Origin: Acetobacteraceae bacterium
Lineage (GTDB): Bacteria; Pseudomonadota; Alphaproteobacteria; Acetobacterales; Acetobacteraceae
Direction: 5' to 3'
Length of the DNA: 64,000 bases
Assembly (NCBI GenBank): GCA_024280945.1
Contig: JAMXLO010000039.1
Span: 54,790-118,789, forward strand
Shown: piece after piece, positions 43,065 through 53,419 of the stretch
How the letters are laid out: every line of letters begins with the position of its first letter
How positions within the stretch are numbered: position 1 is the stretch's first letter
Made by a program: the position numbers and the translations under genes
Notes under the pieces: generated by a model
Database searches by the model: none
What the model saw: the letters and a program-made list of their open reading frames with translations, nothing else
What the model was told of the DNA's origin: nothing

Positions 43065-43598
43065 ATGCGCCTGACCGCTTATACGGATTTCACCCTCCGC
43101 ATGCTGATGTATCTGGCGTTGCGTCCTGAACGGAGCGCGACTGTCGCAGAGATTGCCGGCGCGTATGGCATCTCCATCGCGCATCTGAACAAGGTGGTCC
43201 AACAGTCCGCGCTTGCCGGGGAAATCGGGACGGTGCGCGGCCGCAACGGCGGCATCCGCCTAGCCAGATCCCCTGAAGCAATCAATCTTGCTGAGGTTGT
43301 TCGCCGTACCGAGCCGGATATGGATCTCGCCCCATGTTTCGCCGACAAGGGCGCCTGCGTTCTGGGCCGCTGCTGCCTGCTCGAGCGGGCGCTGCGCCGA
43401 GCGTCCAAGGTGTTTTTCGAGGAACTGCGCCGCACGACGTTGGCCGATCTGATCGGTCCGGGCGGACCAAGCGTCAAGCTGTTCTCGCCGGCCGCAAAGG
43501 AGCGCCCGGCTCCCTCGCGGAAGCAAGCACTGGCCGGCGTATCTGGGCGGCGCACGTCCGTCAGTGCGGGCGCAGGGCGACGCCGCGCCGACGCCTGA
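43065..43598 (+). CDS. nsrR: Rrf2-family regulator, NsrR-like
   Basis: A 177-residue winged-helix repressor of the NsrR branch. MRLTAYTDFTLRMLMYLAL is the typical NsrR opening, the recognition helix is around YGISIAHLNKVV, the wing is RGRNGGIRL, and the cluster-binding cysteines are Cys91, Cys98 and Cys103/104 (CFADKGACVLGRCC). NsrR uses an NO-sensitive [Fe-S] cluster. A Lys/Arg/Ser-rich tail of about 35 residues follows the usual domain. Cotranscribed with ric, which it probably represses along with the divergent small genes. Confidence 0.87.
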   Translation: MRLTAYTDFTLRMLMYLALRPERSATVAEIAGAYGISIAHLNKVVQQSALAGEIGTVRGRNGGIRLARSPEAINLAEVVRRTEPDMDLAPCFADKGACVLGRCCLLERALRRASKVFFEELRRTTLADLIGPGGPSVKLFSPAAKERPAPSRKQALAGVSGRRTSVSAGAGRRRADA

Positions 43599-43625
43599 TA
43601 TCTGGCCTTGTGAACCGCCGCCGTC

Positions 43626-45323
<1,698 letters not shown>

Positions 45324-45353
45324 TTAGGCCCTCAGTCTCGTGGCGTTCAATTT

Positions 45354-45377
45354 AACAATCGGACATGTCCGATCGTT
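45354..45377. promoter_or_regulatory. 24-bp near-perfect palindrome between ctaD and ilvD
   Basis: AACAATCGGACA / TGTCCGATCGTT, 12-base arms with a single mismatch and no gap; the inner CGGACATGTCCG is perfect. It lies about 140 bases before ctaD and 85 before ilvD. It looks like a dimeric (for example TetR-type) operator; the regulator is not identified. Confidence 0.6.
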
Positions 45378-45462
45378 GGCAACCGAGCGGCCACCCCATT
45401 CGCCCGACGCCACGCGTCCGCTATAACCCGCGCCACGCAACCAGAAGACAAGGACACCGCCC

Positions 45463-47187
45463 ATGTTAACCCGCCGCTGGGACAAGTCGCGCATGCCGTC
45501 ACGCCATGTGACGGTCGGGCCCGGCCGCGCGCCTCATCGCAGCTACTACTATGCGATGGGTCTCACCGAGGAGGAGATCGATCAGCCCTTCGTCGGCGTC
45601 GCGACTTGCTGGAATGAGGCAGCCCCCTGCAACATCGCGCTCTCGCGCCAGGCGCAGTCGGTCAAGAAAGGCGTCTCCGAGGCCGGTGGCACGCCGCGCG
45701 AATTCACCACCATCACGGTGACCGACGGTATTGCGATGGGGCACCAGGGAATGAAGTCCTCGCTGGTGTCGCGCGACCTGATCGCCGACTCAGTGGAGCT
45801 GACGGTGCGCGGGCATTGCTACGACGCGCTGGTCGGGCTGGCAGGCTGCGATAAGTCACTGCCCGGCATGATGATGGCGATGCTGCGACTGAACGTGCCG
45901 AGTGTCTTCATGTACGGCGGATCGATCCTGCCCGGAAAGTTCCAGGGGCGCGATGTCACTGTGGTGGACGTGTTCGAGGCGGTTGGCCGCCACGCTGCCG
46001 GCACCATGTCGGACGCAGAGCTGCACGAGCTGGAATGCGTCGCCTGTCCTTCGGCCGGTGCGTGCGGCGGGCAGTTCACGGCGAACACCATGGCGATGGT
46101 GTCCGAAGCGATCGGCCTGGCACTCCCGGGCTCGGCCGGCTCGCCGGCACCTTATGAGGAGCGCGACCGCTTCGGCGTCGAATCAGGCCGGGCAGTGATG
46201 GCACTGCTCGACAGCCGCCTGCGCCCGCGCGACATCGTCACGCGAAGGGCACTGGAGAATGCTGCCGTGGTGGTGGGGGCGACCGGGGGCTCGACCAATG
46301 CTGGCCTTCACCTACCGGCGATCGCGCATGAGGCCGGCATCCGCTTCACCATGGACGACGTGGTGGAGATCATGCGGCGCACCCCGTACATCGCCGATCT
46401 GAAGCCGGGTGGGAAATATGTCGCGCTCGACGTGCACCGGGTTGGCGGCATCCCCGTCGTGCTGAAGGCGCTGCTCGATGCCGGCCTGCTCCACGGTGAC
46501 TGTCCGACCGTCACCGGCAGGACGATAGCCGAGAACCTGAAGGACGTGGTGTTTCCCACCGGTCAGGACGTGATCTACCCAGTGTCAAAGGCGATCTCAC
46601 CCACCGGTGGTGTGGTGGGCCTGAAGGGCAACCTCGCCCCCGACGGAGCGATCGTGAAGGTCGCCGGTATGCACAAGCTGCGCTTCGAGGGGACTGCACT
46701 CTGCTTCGATTCGGAAGAGGAGGCCTTCGCCGCGATCCAGAACCGCGCCTACAAGGCGGGCGACGTGATCGTTGTCCGCTATGAGGGACCGAAGGGGGGC
46801 CCGGGCATGCGGGAGATGCTGTCCACGACGGCGGCTATTTACGGCCAGGGGATGGGCGAACAGGTGGCGCTGATCACCGATGGCCGCTTTTCCGGGGCCA
46901 CGCGTGGCTTCTGCATCGGCCATGTCGGGCCGGAAGCCGCGGTCGGCGGCCCGATCGGTCTGCTGCGCAATGGCGACCGCATCGTGATCGACGCCGAGAA
47001 GGGCACGATCGACGTGGCGTTGTCGGATGGCGAGTTGGCGACCCGCCGCGCCGCATGGCAACCGCGTCGGACTGACTACAATGCCGGCGCAATCTGGAAA
47101 TACGCGCAGCTGGTGGGCCCGGCGCATCTCGGCGCCGTCACCCATCCAGGAGCCGAATCCGAAACGCATTGTTACGCTGACATCTGA
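45463..47187 (+). CDS. ilvD: Dihydroxy-acid dehydratase IlvD
   Basis: A 574-residue Fe-S dehydratase for valine, isoleucine and pantothenate precursor synthesis in the cytosol. The Edd/IlvD cluster cysteines are in [24 protein letters not shown] and [15 protein letters not shown]; ligand-binding motifs [19 protein letters not shown] and [13 protein letters not shown] end the protein. The short C-terminal version is typical of the bacterial [2Fe-2S] type. ATG after AAGACAAGGAC. It stands alone, not with ilvBN or ilvC, and its upstream region holds the 24-bp palindrome. Confidence 0.94.
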   Translation: MLTRRWDKSRMPSRHVTVGPGRAPHRSYYYAMGLTEEEIDQPFVGVATCWNEAAPCNIALSRQAQSVKKGVSEAGGTPREFTTITVTDGIAMGHQGMKSSLVSRDLIADSVELTVRGHCYDALVGLAGCDKSLPGMMMAMLRLNVPSVFMYGGSILPGKFQGRDVTVVDVFEAVGRHAAGTMSDAELHELECVACPSAGACGGQFTANTMAMVSEAIGLALPGSAGSPAPYEERDRFGVESGRAVMALLDSRLRPRDIVTRRALENAAVVVGATGGSTNAGLHLPAIAHEAGIRFTMDDVVEIMRRTPYIADLKPGGKYVALDVHRVGGIPVVLKALLDAGLLHGDCPTVTGRTIAENLKDVVFPTGQDVIYPVSKAISPTGGVVGLKGNLAPDGAIVKVAGMHKLRFEGTALCFDSEEEAFAAIQNRAYKAGDVIVVRYEGPKGGPGMREMLSTTAAIYGQGMGEQVALITDGRFSGATRGFCIGHVGPEAAVGGPIGLLRNGDRIVIDAEKGTIDVALSDGELATRRAAWQPRRTDYNAGAIWKYAQLVGPAHLGAVTHPGAESETHCYADI

Positions 47188-47206
47188 GTTGCAGGAGCCT
47201 GCATCG

Positions 47207-47512
47207 ATGCGACGGATGATGAGCGTGGGAACCGCCGTGCTCTTGTTGGGTCTCGGTGTGGGGACAGCCATGGCGCAGCCGCCGCCACCTCCGGTGCCGT
47301 ACGGCCCTGTGCCGCCACCTCGTTACGAGGCCGTCCCGCCACCGCGCAGCGGTTACTATTGGGAGCCTGGCCACTGGCACTGGGACGGCTATCGCTATGT
47401 CTGGATCGGCGGCAGCTATGTCGGTGGACCGCCGCGGCGGGGCCACTATGTCCCTGGTCACTGGAGGTGGAACGGCGCCCGCTACATTTGGGTGCCCTCC
47501 CATTGGGGGTGA
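47207..47512 (+). CDS. YXWGXW-repeat secreted protein
   Basis: A 101-residue exported protein: signal peptide (AVLLLGLGVGTAMAQ), a Pro-rich linker (PPPPPVPYGPVPPPRY), then two repeats of the form GYYWEPGHWHWDGYRYVW and GHYVPGHWRWNGARYIW. This matches YXWGXW-repeat proteins, found in the envelope of many proteobacteria, with unknown function. Start at MRRMMS, preceded by CAGGAGCC. It follows ilvD by 19 bases and could be read through, but its own start site is good. Confidence 0.82.
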   Translation: MRRMMSVGTAVLLLGLGVGTAMAQPPPPPVPYGPVPPPRYEAVPPPRSGYYWEPGHWHWDGYRYVWIGGSYVGGPPRRGHYVPGHWRWNGARYIWVPSHWG

Positions 47513-47540
47513 TGGCGAGACCAGGTCAGACGATCGCGAG

Positions 47541-48311
47541 TCAGTGCAACTCCACGACCACGGGCACATGATCCGACGGCTGCGGCTTGCCGCGCTCCTC
47601 GCGGTCGGGGGCTGCCGCCACCAGGCGTTCGGCCAGCGTGGGTGACAGCAACACGTGGTCGATACGCAGACCGAGGTCGCGCTGCCAGGCGCCTGCCTGG
47701 TAGTCCCAGAAGGTGTACACCGGCCCGTGCGGATGCACCGCGCGGACCGCGTCGGTCATGCCGTCCCACAGCAGTCGTCGGAATCTCGCACGGCTCTCCG
47801 GGCGGACCAGTGCGTCCGTTGGCGGCAGCGTGCCGGGCGCCCAGTCATCATCGCCGGGACAGACGTTGAAGTCGCCGGCCATGATGAACGGCGTGTCCGA
47901 GGCCAGCAGCGTGTCCGCGCGTTCGGCCAGCCGTTCGAGCCAAGCCAGCTTGTAGCCGAAGCCGGCCTCGCCGCCGGAGTTACCGTTCGGCAGATAGATC
48001 CCCGCGATGACCATGCCGTCGGTTTCGACCTCGATGTAACGGGACTGGGCGTCGTCCGGCGGCAATCCCGGCAGGGTCCGGTGGTGCACCGTGAACGGTT
48101 TGCGCGACAGTACGGCGACGCCGTTATAGGCCTTCTGGCCCACGGCTTCGGCGGTGTAGCCCAGGCCATGATAAGTCAGACCAGGGAAGGCATGCGCCTC
48201 GCACTTGATCTCCTGCAGCAGCAGCACATCCGGTTGGCACTGCTCCAGCCAGCGCGCGACGTGCTTCTCGCGCTGACGGATCGAGTTGACGTTCCAGGTC
48301 GCGATCTTCAT
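47541..48311 (-). CDS. xth: Exodeoxyribonuclease III
   Basis: A 256-residue AP endonuclease/3' exonuclease of base excision repair. The metal-binding Asn and Glu are in ATWNVNSIRQR and LLLQEIKCE, the catalytic region is GIYLPNGN, GDFNVCPGDDD supplies the Asp-Asn pair, and the final LRIDHVLLSP and QPSDHVPVVVEL carry the Asp-His dyad. Length matches the ExoIII family. Divergent from the methyltransferase gene by 37 bases. Confidence 0.92.
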   Translation of the reverse strand: MKIATWNVNSIRQREKHVARWLEQCQPDVLLLQEIKCEAHAFPGLTYHGLGYTAEAVGQKAYNGVAVLSRKPFTVHHRTLPGLPPDDAQSRYIEVETDGMVIAGIYLPNGNSGGEAGFGYKLAWLERLAERADTLLASDTPFIMAGDFNVCPGDDDWAPGTLPPTDALVRPESRARFRRLLWDGMTDAVRAVHPHGPVYTFWDYQAGAWQRDLGLRIDHVLLSPTLAERLVAAAPDREERGKPQPSDHVPVVVELH

Positions 48312-48348
48312 GGCTTGCCCAGAATACCCACTGGATGAGAGGAGCGAT

Positions 48349-49203
48349 ATGGAGCCGGCGCAGCTCTATCTCGATCTGCTGAAGCGTTGCCTGCTTGATC
48401 TGATTTACCTGGATGATCCGCTGGCGGGGATGGCGCCCGCGGACGTGGTGCATCGGCCTCTACTGGGCCGTGCCGCGCTGCGGTTGGCAAATGGCGTGGT
48501 GCGAAGGTTGGGGCTGACGCTGGCCGCACCGCCGCGTGCCGAACACGCCGATGGTGCGGACCTGCAGGCGCTGCGCGAAGAGGGACGCGACTGGCCACCA
48601 CGCGCGCACACCATGGTCGGGCGGAAGCGGCTGGACCACCTGCAAGCCGCTGTCGAAACCGTGTTGCGCGAAGGCGTGCCCGGCGATCTGATCGAGACGG
48701 GCGTGTGGCGGGGCGGTTCCGTCATCCTGATGCGCGGTGTGCTCGCGGCACACGGAGACTCTGAACGGCGCGTCTGGGTGGCGGATTCTTTCCGCGGCCT
48801 GCCGCCACCCGACGGCAAATGGCAGATCGATGCGCGCAGCAGACTGCACCTGATCGATTTTCTGGCCGTGCCGCGTGCCCAGGTCGAGCGGAATTTTCAG
48901 GCCTATGGCCTGCTCGACGAACGGGTGCGGTTTCTCGAAGGCTGGTTCGAAGACACGCTGCCCACAGCGCCTATCGAGCGACTGGCAGTGCTGCGCCTGG
49001 ATGGCGATTTGTATCGTTCCACCATTTCGGTGCTCGAGACGTTGTACGACCGAGTCAGTCCCGGTGGCTTCATCATCGTCGATGATTATGCGCTACCGCC
49101 TTGCAAAGCCGCGATTACCGACTTCCGCGCAACGCGCGGCATCACGACGCCGATCGAAGCAATCGATTGGTCCGGTGTGTTCTGGCGCAAGCAAGCCGCG
49201 TAG
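48349..49203 (+). CDS. TylF/MycF-family O-methyltransferase
   Basis: A 284-residue class I SAM methyltransferase of the macrocin-O-methyltransferase family. GDLIETGVWRGGSVILMRG is the SAM loop, VWVADSFRGLPPPD a conserved strand, LRLDGDLYRSTISVLE holds the metal-binding Asp region, and GGFIIVDDY completes the metal site. Such enzymes methylate sugar or sugar-like hydroxyls. The N-terminal 70 residues look helical and extend beyond the usual domain. ATG after GAGAGGAGCGAT. No antibiotic cluster is nearby, so a surface glycan is a reasonable target. Confidence 0.84.
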   Translation: MEPAQLYLDLLKRCLLDLIYLDDPLAGMAPADVVHRPLLGRAALRLANGVVRRLGLTLAAPPRAEHADGADLQALREEGRDWPPRAHTMVGRKRLDHLQAAVETVLREGVPGDLIETGVWRGGSVILMRGVLAAHGDSERRVWVADSFRGLPPPDGKWQIDARSRLHLIDFLAVPRAQVERNFQAYGLLDERVRFLEGWFEDTLPTAPIERLAVLRLDGDLYRSTISVLETLYDRVSPGGFIIVDDYALPPCKAAITDFRATRGITTPIEAIDWSGVFWRKQAA

Positions 49204-49230
49204 CGTATCCGCGGGCATCCTTGAATATGC

Positions 49231-49273
49231 TTGATCTGCATCAATGCTTTTTCGCGCCTGATCACCATATAAA
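49231..49273 (+). promoter_or_regulatory. FNR/FixK-type box and promoter of the Gly/Trp-rich protein
   Basis: TTGAT-CTGC-ATCAA at 49231-49244 is a perfect anaerobox (TTGAT-N4-ATCAA). TATAAA at 49268-49273 puts the transcription start near 49280 and the box centre at about -42, the position of class II activation by FNR/FixK proteins. Confidence 0.65.
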
Positions 49274-49297
49274 TTTCATTCAGGTGGAATTTATCCC

Positions 49298-49816
49298 ATG
49301 AAGTGCGTCACGCTCGGGCCCGGTCTTCGCTGGCGATTGGCGATCGTCCTGGTCGCCGGTGCAATGGCCTTTCCGGTGTGTTCTGCGCAGGCCCAGTGGC
49401 GGGGCGGTGGATGGCGCGGCGGTGGATGGCATGGCGGTGGTTGGCACGGCGGTGGTTGGCACGGTGGCGGATGGCGCGGCGGTTGGGGCGGCTGGGGATG
49501 GCGCGGTCCTGGTTGGGGTTGGGGCGGCGTAGCGCTTGGGTTTGGCGTCTCCCCATTTTATTTCGGTTGGCCCCTCGCTTACCCGCCGGCGGCCTATTAT
49601 CCGCCGCCCGCGTATTATTACCCGCCGCCGGCTTACTATCCGTATGCCTACGGGTACCCGAACGCCTACGCGCCCAGCTATTACGGTTATGCCAGTCCAC
49701 CGGTGACCTATCCGGCGCCGCAGACCTATGCGCAGCAGGCGTATCACCCGCCGGCCGCGCTGGATCCAAACAATTGCGGAACGCCTGACGAGCCTAGGCC
49801 CTGCGCGCGCCACTGA
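49298..49816 (+). CDS. Gly/Trp-rich then Pro/Tyr-rich secreted protein
   Basis: A 172-residue exported, low-complexity protein. Signal peptide with cleavage after SAQA (about residue 32); residues 34-62 are repeats of W(R/H)GGG; residues 85-135 are Pro/Tyr-rich (YPPAAYYPPPAYYYPPPAYY); the end has a short CGTPDEPRPC loop that may be disulfide-bonded. Envelope proteins of this kind are common but uncharacterised. The ATG follows CAGGTGG with some distance. The upstream FNR-type box suggests induction when oxygen is low. Confidence 0.75.
   Translation: MKCVTLGPGLRWRLAIVLVAGAMAFPVCSAQAQWRGGGWRGGGWHGGGWHGGGWHGGGWRGGWGGWGWRGPGWGWGGVALGFGVSPFYFGWPLAYPPAAYYPPPAYYYPPPAYYPYAYGYPNAYAPSYYGYASPPVTYPAPQTYAQQAYHPPAALDPNNCGTPDEPRPCARH
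49397..49483 (+). repeat. 15-bp coding tandem repeat (WRGGG units)
   Basis: About 5.8 copies of a 15-base unit of the form TGG-CRY-GGY-GGY-GGW, encoding WRGGG/WHGGG. Copies differ mainly at codon 2 (CGG, CGC, CAT, CAC) and at third positions. Confidence 0.75.
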
Positions 49817-49831
49817 GCGGCAGCGGGGCCC

Positions 49832-50161
49832 TCAATCGAGGGAGAAGCTAGTCCCGCAGCCGCAGGCCGACTTGGCGTTAGGATTGCGCACAGCGAAATG
49901 GCTGCCCATGAGCTGGTCCGTGTAATCCAGTTCGGCGCCCGCCAGCAGGTCGAGACTGGCCGGATCGACCAGCACTTTTGCGCCGCTGCGCTCGATGACC
50001 AAGTCATCTTCCTGCGGTGTCTCGTCCAGTTCGAAGCGATACTGAAAGCCGCTGCAACCGCCAGCCAGGACCGCGACGCGCAGCGCGGCCTGTCGGCCGT
50101 CGGCGGCGACGATTTCAGTAATCCGGGCGGCAGCTCGCTCGGTCAGGCCAAACTGTTCCAT
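49832..50161 (-). CDS. erpA: Iron-sulfur insertion protein ErpA/IscA family
   Basis: A 109-residue A-type Fe-S carrier. The three ligand cysteines are Cys36 (VLAGGCSGFQYRF) and Cys100/Cys102 (SACGCGTSF). Length and order match ErpA/IscA/SufA. Residues LTERAAARITEIV form the N-terminal helix. Start at MEQFGL with no strong Shine-Dalgarno sequence; longer frames reach into the repeat upstream and are rejected. Divergent from dgt across a repeat-bearing region. Confidence 0.9.
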   Translation of the reverse strand: MEQFGLTERAAARITEIVAADGRQAALRVAVLAGGCSGFQYRFELDETPQEDDLVIERSGAKVLVDPASLDLLAGAELDYTDQLMGSHFAVRNPNAKSACGCGTSFSLD

Positions 50162-50221
50162 GTTGCGCAAGATAAGGCGGGATGGCGCCGGATTGAAGCC
50201 CGGTGTAAGCCCGCCGGCCAT

Positions 50222-50304
50222 GTGGCCTGGTCCACCCATGCCATGACCACCGGGACGAGCCTGGTGGCAAGCGTAGAAGGCCGGGCTGACGCCCGGAACC
50301 ACCC
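50222..50304. repeat. Repeat family 2 (single copy before dgt)
   Basis: The segment shares GCCTGGT...CATGCCATGAC and AGAAGGCCGGGCTGA-GCCCGGAACCAC with the two tandem units at 56559-56679. Its last bases directly precede the dgt ATG, in the same way that the second unit precedes scpB. Confidence 0.65.
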
Positions 50305-51465
50305 ATGACGCGTGGTCCCACCTTGGCGCCGTATGCCGTGCATGCCGAGATGTCGCGCGGGCGGCTGCATCACGAGCCCGAGGCGCCGACGCGCTCGCCC
50401 TACCAGCGCGATCGCGATCGCATCATTCACTCTTCGGCGTTCCGCAAGCTGCAGTACAAGACCCAGGTGTTCGTCAACCACGAGGGCGACTTCTTCCGCA
50501 CCAGACTGACCCATTCGATCGAGGTGGCGCAAATCGCCCGCTCGATTGCGCGCGAACTTGGGCTGGACGAGGACCTGACTGAGGCACTGGCGCTGGCGCA
50601 CGACCTGGGCCACCCCCCGTTCGGCCACGCAGGCGAGGAGGCGCTGAACCTGGCGATGAAGCCGTTCGGCGGCTTCGACCACAACGCGCAGAGCCTGCGG
50701 GTGGTGACGCTGCTGGAGAGCCGCTATGCCGGCTGGGATGGGCTGAATTTGACCTGGGAGACGCTTGAGGGGTTGGCCAAGCACAACGGCCCACTGCGGA
50801 ACCCGCCGTCGTACATCGCGGAATACAACGACCGGCACAAGCTGGAGCTTTCAACGCACGCCAGTGCCGAGGCCCAGGTGGCTGCGCTGGCTGACGACGT
50901 GGCGTATCACAGTCACGATTTGGACGATGGGTTGCGCGCACGGCTGTTCGGACCGGAGGAGATTGCCCATCTGCCCGTGGTGGGCGAGGCGCTGGCTGCG
51001 GCACGGCTGTCCAGCCTCGACGTACCACCGCCTCGGTTACGGCATGAGACGATCCGCCGGGTGATCGACGTGATGGTGAGCGACCTGATCGCCGAGACGC
51101 GCCGTCGCCTGGACAAACTGGCACCGCGCGACGCGGACGCGGTGCGGCGAGCCAAGCAGAAGGTAGTGGCTTTCAGTGCGCCGGTGGCAGAGGCGAACCA
51201 GGTGATCAAGGATTTTCTGCATGCACGTATGTATAGACACTGGCGAGTGAACCGGATGACCACCAAAGCGCGGGTGCTGACCACGGAAGTGTTCCGGCTG
51301 CTGCATGCTGATACGTCGCTGCTGCCGGATGACTGGCGGGCACGCGCTGGCGAACCTGGCACGCAGCGGGCGGCCAGCGTCGTCGGCGACTACATTGCAG
51401 GAATGACGGATCGCTATGCGATGGATGAGAACCGGCGGCTGACAGATTTGTCGGTGAGTGGATGA
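50305..51465 (+). CDS. dgt: Deoxyguanosinetriphosphate triphosphohydrolase-like protein
   Basis: A 386-residue HD-domain dNTPase (type 2 Dgt). The sequence RSPYQRDRDRIIHSSAFRKL begins the catalytic core; the metal HD is in FRTRLTHSIEVAQIAR and ALAHDLGHPPFGHAGE, with a later conserved FDHNAQSLRV and a D in ADDVAYHSHDLDDG. It removes triphosphate from dNTPs, balancing nucleotide pools. No Shine-Dalgarno sequence is visible; a repeat ends just before the ATG. Followed by a long inverted repeat and argS. Confidence 0.9.
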   Translation: MTRGPTLAPYAVHAEMSRGRLHHEPEAPTRSPYQRDRDRIIHSSAFRKLQYKTQVFVNHEGDFFRTRLTHSIEVAQIARSIARELGLDEDLTEALALAHDLGHPPFGHAGEEALNLAMKPFGGFDHNAQSLRVVTLLESRYAGWDGLNLTWETLEGLAKHNGPLRNPPSYIAEYNDRHKLELSTHASAEAQVAALADDVAYHSHDLDDGLRARLFGPEEIAHLPVVGEALAAARLSSLDVPPPRLRHETIRRVIDVMVSDLIAETRRRLDKLAPRDADAVRRAKQKVVAFSAPVAEANQVIKDFLHARMYRHWRVNRMTTKARVLTTEVFRLLHADTSLLPDDWRARAGEPGTQRAASVVGDYIAGMTDRYAMDENRRLTDLSVSG

Positions 51466-51481
51466 TGGGTGTTGCATTGCG

Positions 51482-51576
51482 CTCCCCCTCCCCTTGCGGG
51501 AGGGGGCCGGGGGGAGGGGACTTGCGTTGGTCTCCAGCCCCCTCCCCCCAACCCCCTCCCGCAAGGGGAGGGGGAG
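51482..51576. repeat. Repeat family 1, two opposed copies forming a long inverted repeat
   Basis: Copy 1 (51482-51519) and copy 2 (51538-51576) are near-perfect reverse complements, about 38 bp each, separated by 18 bases. Transcribed, they would form a very stable hairpin between dgt and argS. Copy 2 matches the sdhE/mfd copy in 38 of 39 positions and ends in the GGGGAGG that precedes argS. Confidence 0.85.
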
Positions 51577-51586
51577 GATGGGTGGG

Positions 51587-53380
51587 ATGACTCAGCGCGA
51601 CATTTACGCCGCCATGCGTGAAACGGTTGTAGATGCGCTGCGTGCAGTGGTTGCCGACTTGCCTGATGAGATCATTGCTCGCATCGAGGTGACACCGCCA
51701 CGCGATCCCTCGCATGGCGACATGGCGACCAATGCTGCGCTGGTCGCGGCGAAAGCTGCGCGCCAGCCGCCGGCCAAACTTGCAGCCATTACTGTGGAAC
51801 AGCTGCAAAGGGCCCCCAACATCGTAGAGGCGAGTGTGGCGGGTCCAGGCTTCATCAACCTGAACCTTGATGCCAATGCTTTTCGCTCGCTGTTGCCCGG
51901 TATCCTGCGTGCCGCCGAAGCCTATGGTGACAGCGCGATCGGCAATGGCACGCGTGTCAATGTCGAATACGTCTCGGCCAATCCAACGGGGCCGATGCAT
52001 ATCGGCCATTGCCGTGGTGCTGTGGTCGGCGATGCGCTTGCCAACCTGTTGATCAAGGCCGGCTACGACGTCACCAAGGAATACTACATCAACGATGCCG
52101 GCGGACAGGTCACCGCGCTCGCCTGGGCTGCCTATTGGCGTTATCTGCAGGCGATCGGCACGACGCTGGAAGAATCGGACTTTTCGGACGAAGTGCCAGG
52201 TGGCCTGCAATATCGTGGCGAATATCTGATCCCGATCGGTGAACGTCTCGCGGAACAGTACGGTGCTTCGTTGTCGCAACCAGGCGGTGGTATCGCAGCG
52301 CCGGACGTGTGGCTGGACATCGTTCGCGACTTCACCATTGGCGCCATGATGCAGGAAATCCGTGAAGACCTGCATCTTCTCGGCGTCGATCAGGATGTGT
52401 TCAGTTCAGAGCGCGCGATGGTCGAAAGCGGCGCAGTGGACGCCGCTGTCGAATGGTTGCAAACGCAAGCATTGATCTATCAGGGCGTGCTTGACCCACC
52501 GAAGGGCAAGACGCCCGACGACTGGGAACCGCGTCCACAAACGCTGTTCCGCTCGACGCAATTCGGCGATGATGTCGATCGCCCGCTGCGCAAGTCGGAC
52601 GGCTCCAACACGTATTTCGCCAATGACATTGCCTATCACGCCGACAAGCTCAACCGCGGCTACGATGTGCTCATCGACATACTTGGCGCCGACCATGGTG
52701 GCTACGTAAAGCGCATGACCGCGGCGGTGAAGGCTTTGTCGGGGAACCGTAACGCGGCATTCGAGGCGGTGCTTTGCCAGATGGTGCGCGTGGTGCGCGG
52801 CGGCCAGCCGATACGCATGTCGAAGCGCGCAGGCACCTATGTGACCTTGCGCGACCTGCTGGACGAAGTGGGCCGCGACGCGGTGCGCTTCACCATGCTG
52901 ACGCGCAAGGCCGATGCGCAGATGGAGTTCGACCTGGACCAGGTGGTGGCGCAGACGCGCGACAATCCAGTGTTCTATGTCCAGTATGCGCATGCCCGCT
53001 GTCGCTCCGTGCTGCGCGCCGCCGCCGAAATGTTCGACCCGGACCAGGTAGCCCCATCAGCCTTGGCTGAGGAGCCACTCGACAGCCTGACAGCGGAGGC
53101 GGAGCTCGCCCTGGCGCGACGGCTGGCGCAGTGGCCGCGCACCGTCGAGGCCGCTGCACAGGCACGTGAACCACACCGAATCGCGTTTTTTCTCTATGAC
53201 TTGGCGGCCGATTTTCATATGCTGTGGAACCGAGGCAAGGACGACGCGACGTTGCGATTCCTGCTGCCGGACCGGCCGGTGGAGACGCTGGCCCGGCTGG
53301 CGCTGGTGACCGCAACGGCGATGGTGGTTCGATCCGGCCTCGCCGTGATGGGCGTGGAGCCCGTGGAAGAAATGCGCTGA
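51587..53380 (+). CDS. argS: Arginyl-tRNA synthetase
   Basis: A 597-residue class I synthetase. Add-1 domain at the N-terminus, HIGH motif in ANPTGPMHIGHCRGAVVGD (about residue 135), SDGSNTYFANDIAYH, and a KMSK-equivalent in GQPIRMSKRAG (about residue 410), with a C-terminal anticodon-binding domain. Start at MTQRDI: GGGGAGG supplied by a repeat ends nine bases before it; an ATG three codons earlier touches the GGAGG and is less likely. First gene of a run continuing through SPOR, nagZ, M50 and scpA. Confidence 0.94.
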   Translation: MTQRDIYAAMRETVVDALRAVVADLPDEIIARIEVTPPRDPSHGDMATNAALVAAKAARQPPAKLAAITVEQLQRAPNIVEASVAGPGFINLNLDANAFRSLLPGILRAAEAYGDSAIGNGTRVNVEYVSANPTGPMHIGHCRGAVVGDALANLLIKAGYDVTKEYYINDAGGQVTALAWAAYWRYLQAIGTTLEESDFSDEVPGGLQYRGEYLIPIGERLAEQYGASLSQPGGGIAAPDVWLDIVRDFTIGAMMQEIREDLHLLGVDQDVFSSERAMVESGAVDAAVEWLQTQALIYQGVLDPPKGKTPDDWEPRPQTLFRSTQFGDDVDRPLRKSDGSNTYFANDIAYHADKLNRGYDVLIDILGADHGGYVKRMTAAVKALSGNRNAAFEAVLCQMVRVVRGGQPIRMSKRAGTYVTLRDLLDEVGRDAVRFTMLTRKADAQMEFDLDQVVAQTRDNPVFYVQYAHARCRSVLRAAAEMFDPDQVAPSALAEEPLDSLTAEAELALARRLAQWPRTVEAAAQAREPHRIAFFLYDLAADFHMLWNRGKDDATLRFLLPDRPVETLARLALVTATAMVVRSGLAVMGVEPVEEMR

Positions 53381-53419
53381 GCCCCGGCCAAGCCCGGGGC
53401 CGGCGCCCCGGAGGCAACA

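Noticed and set aside
49397..49483. Tandem repeat considered as CRISPR-like
   Set aside because: The 15-base units are in-frame WRGGG codons inside a signal-peptide protein, with no spacers.
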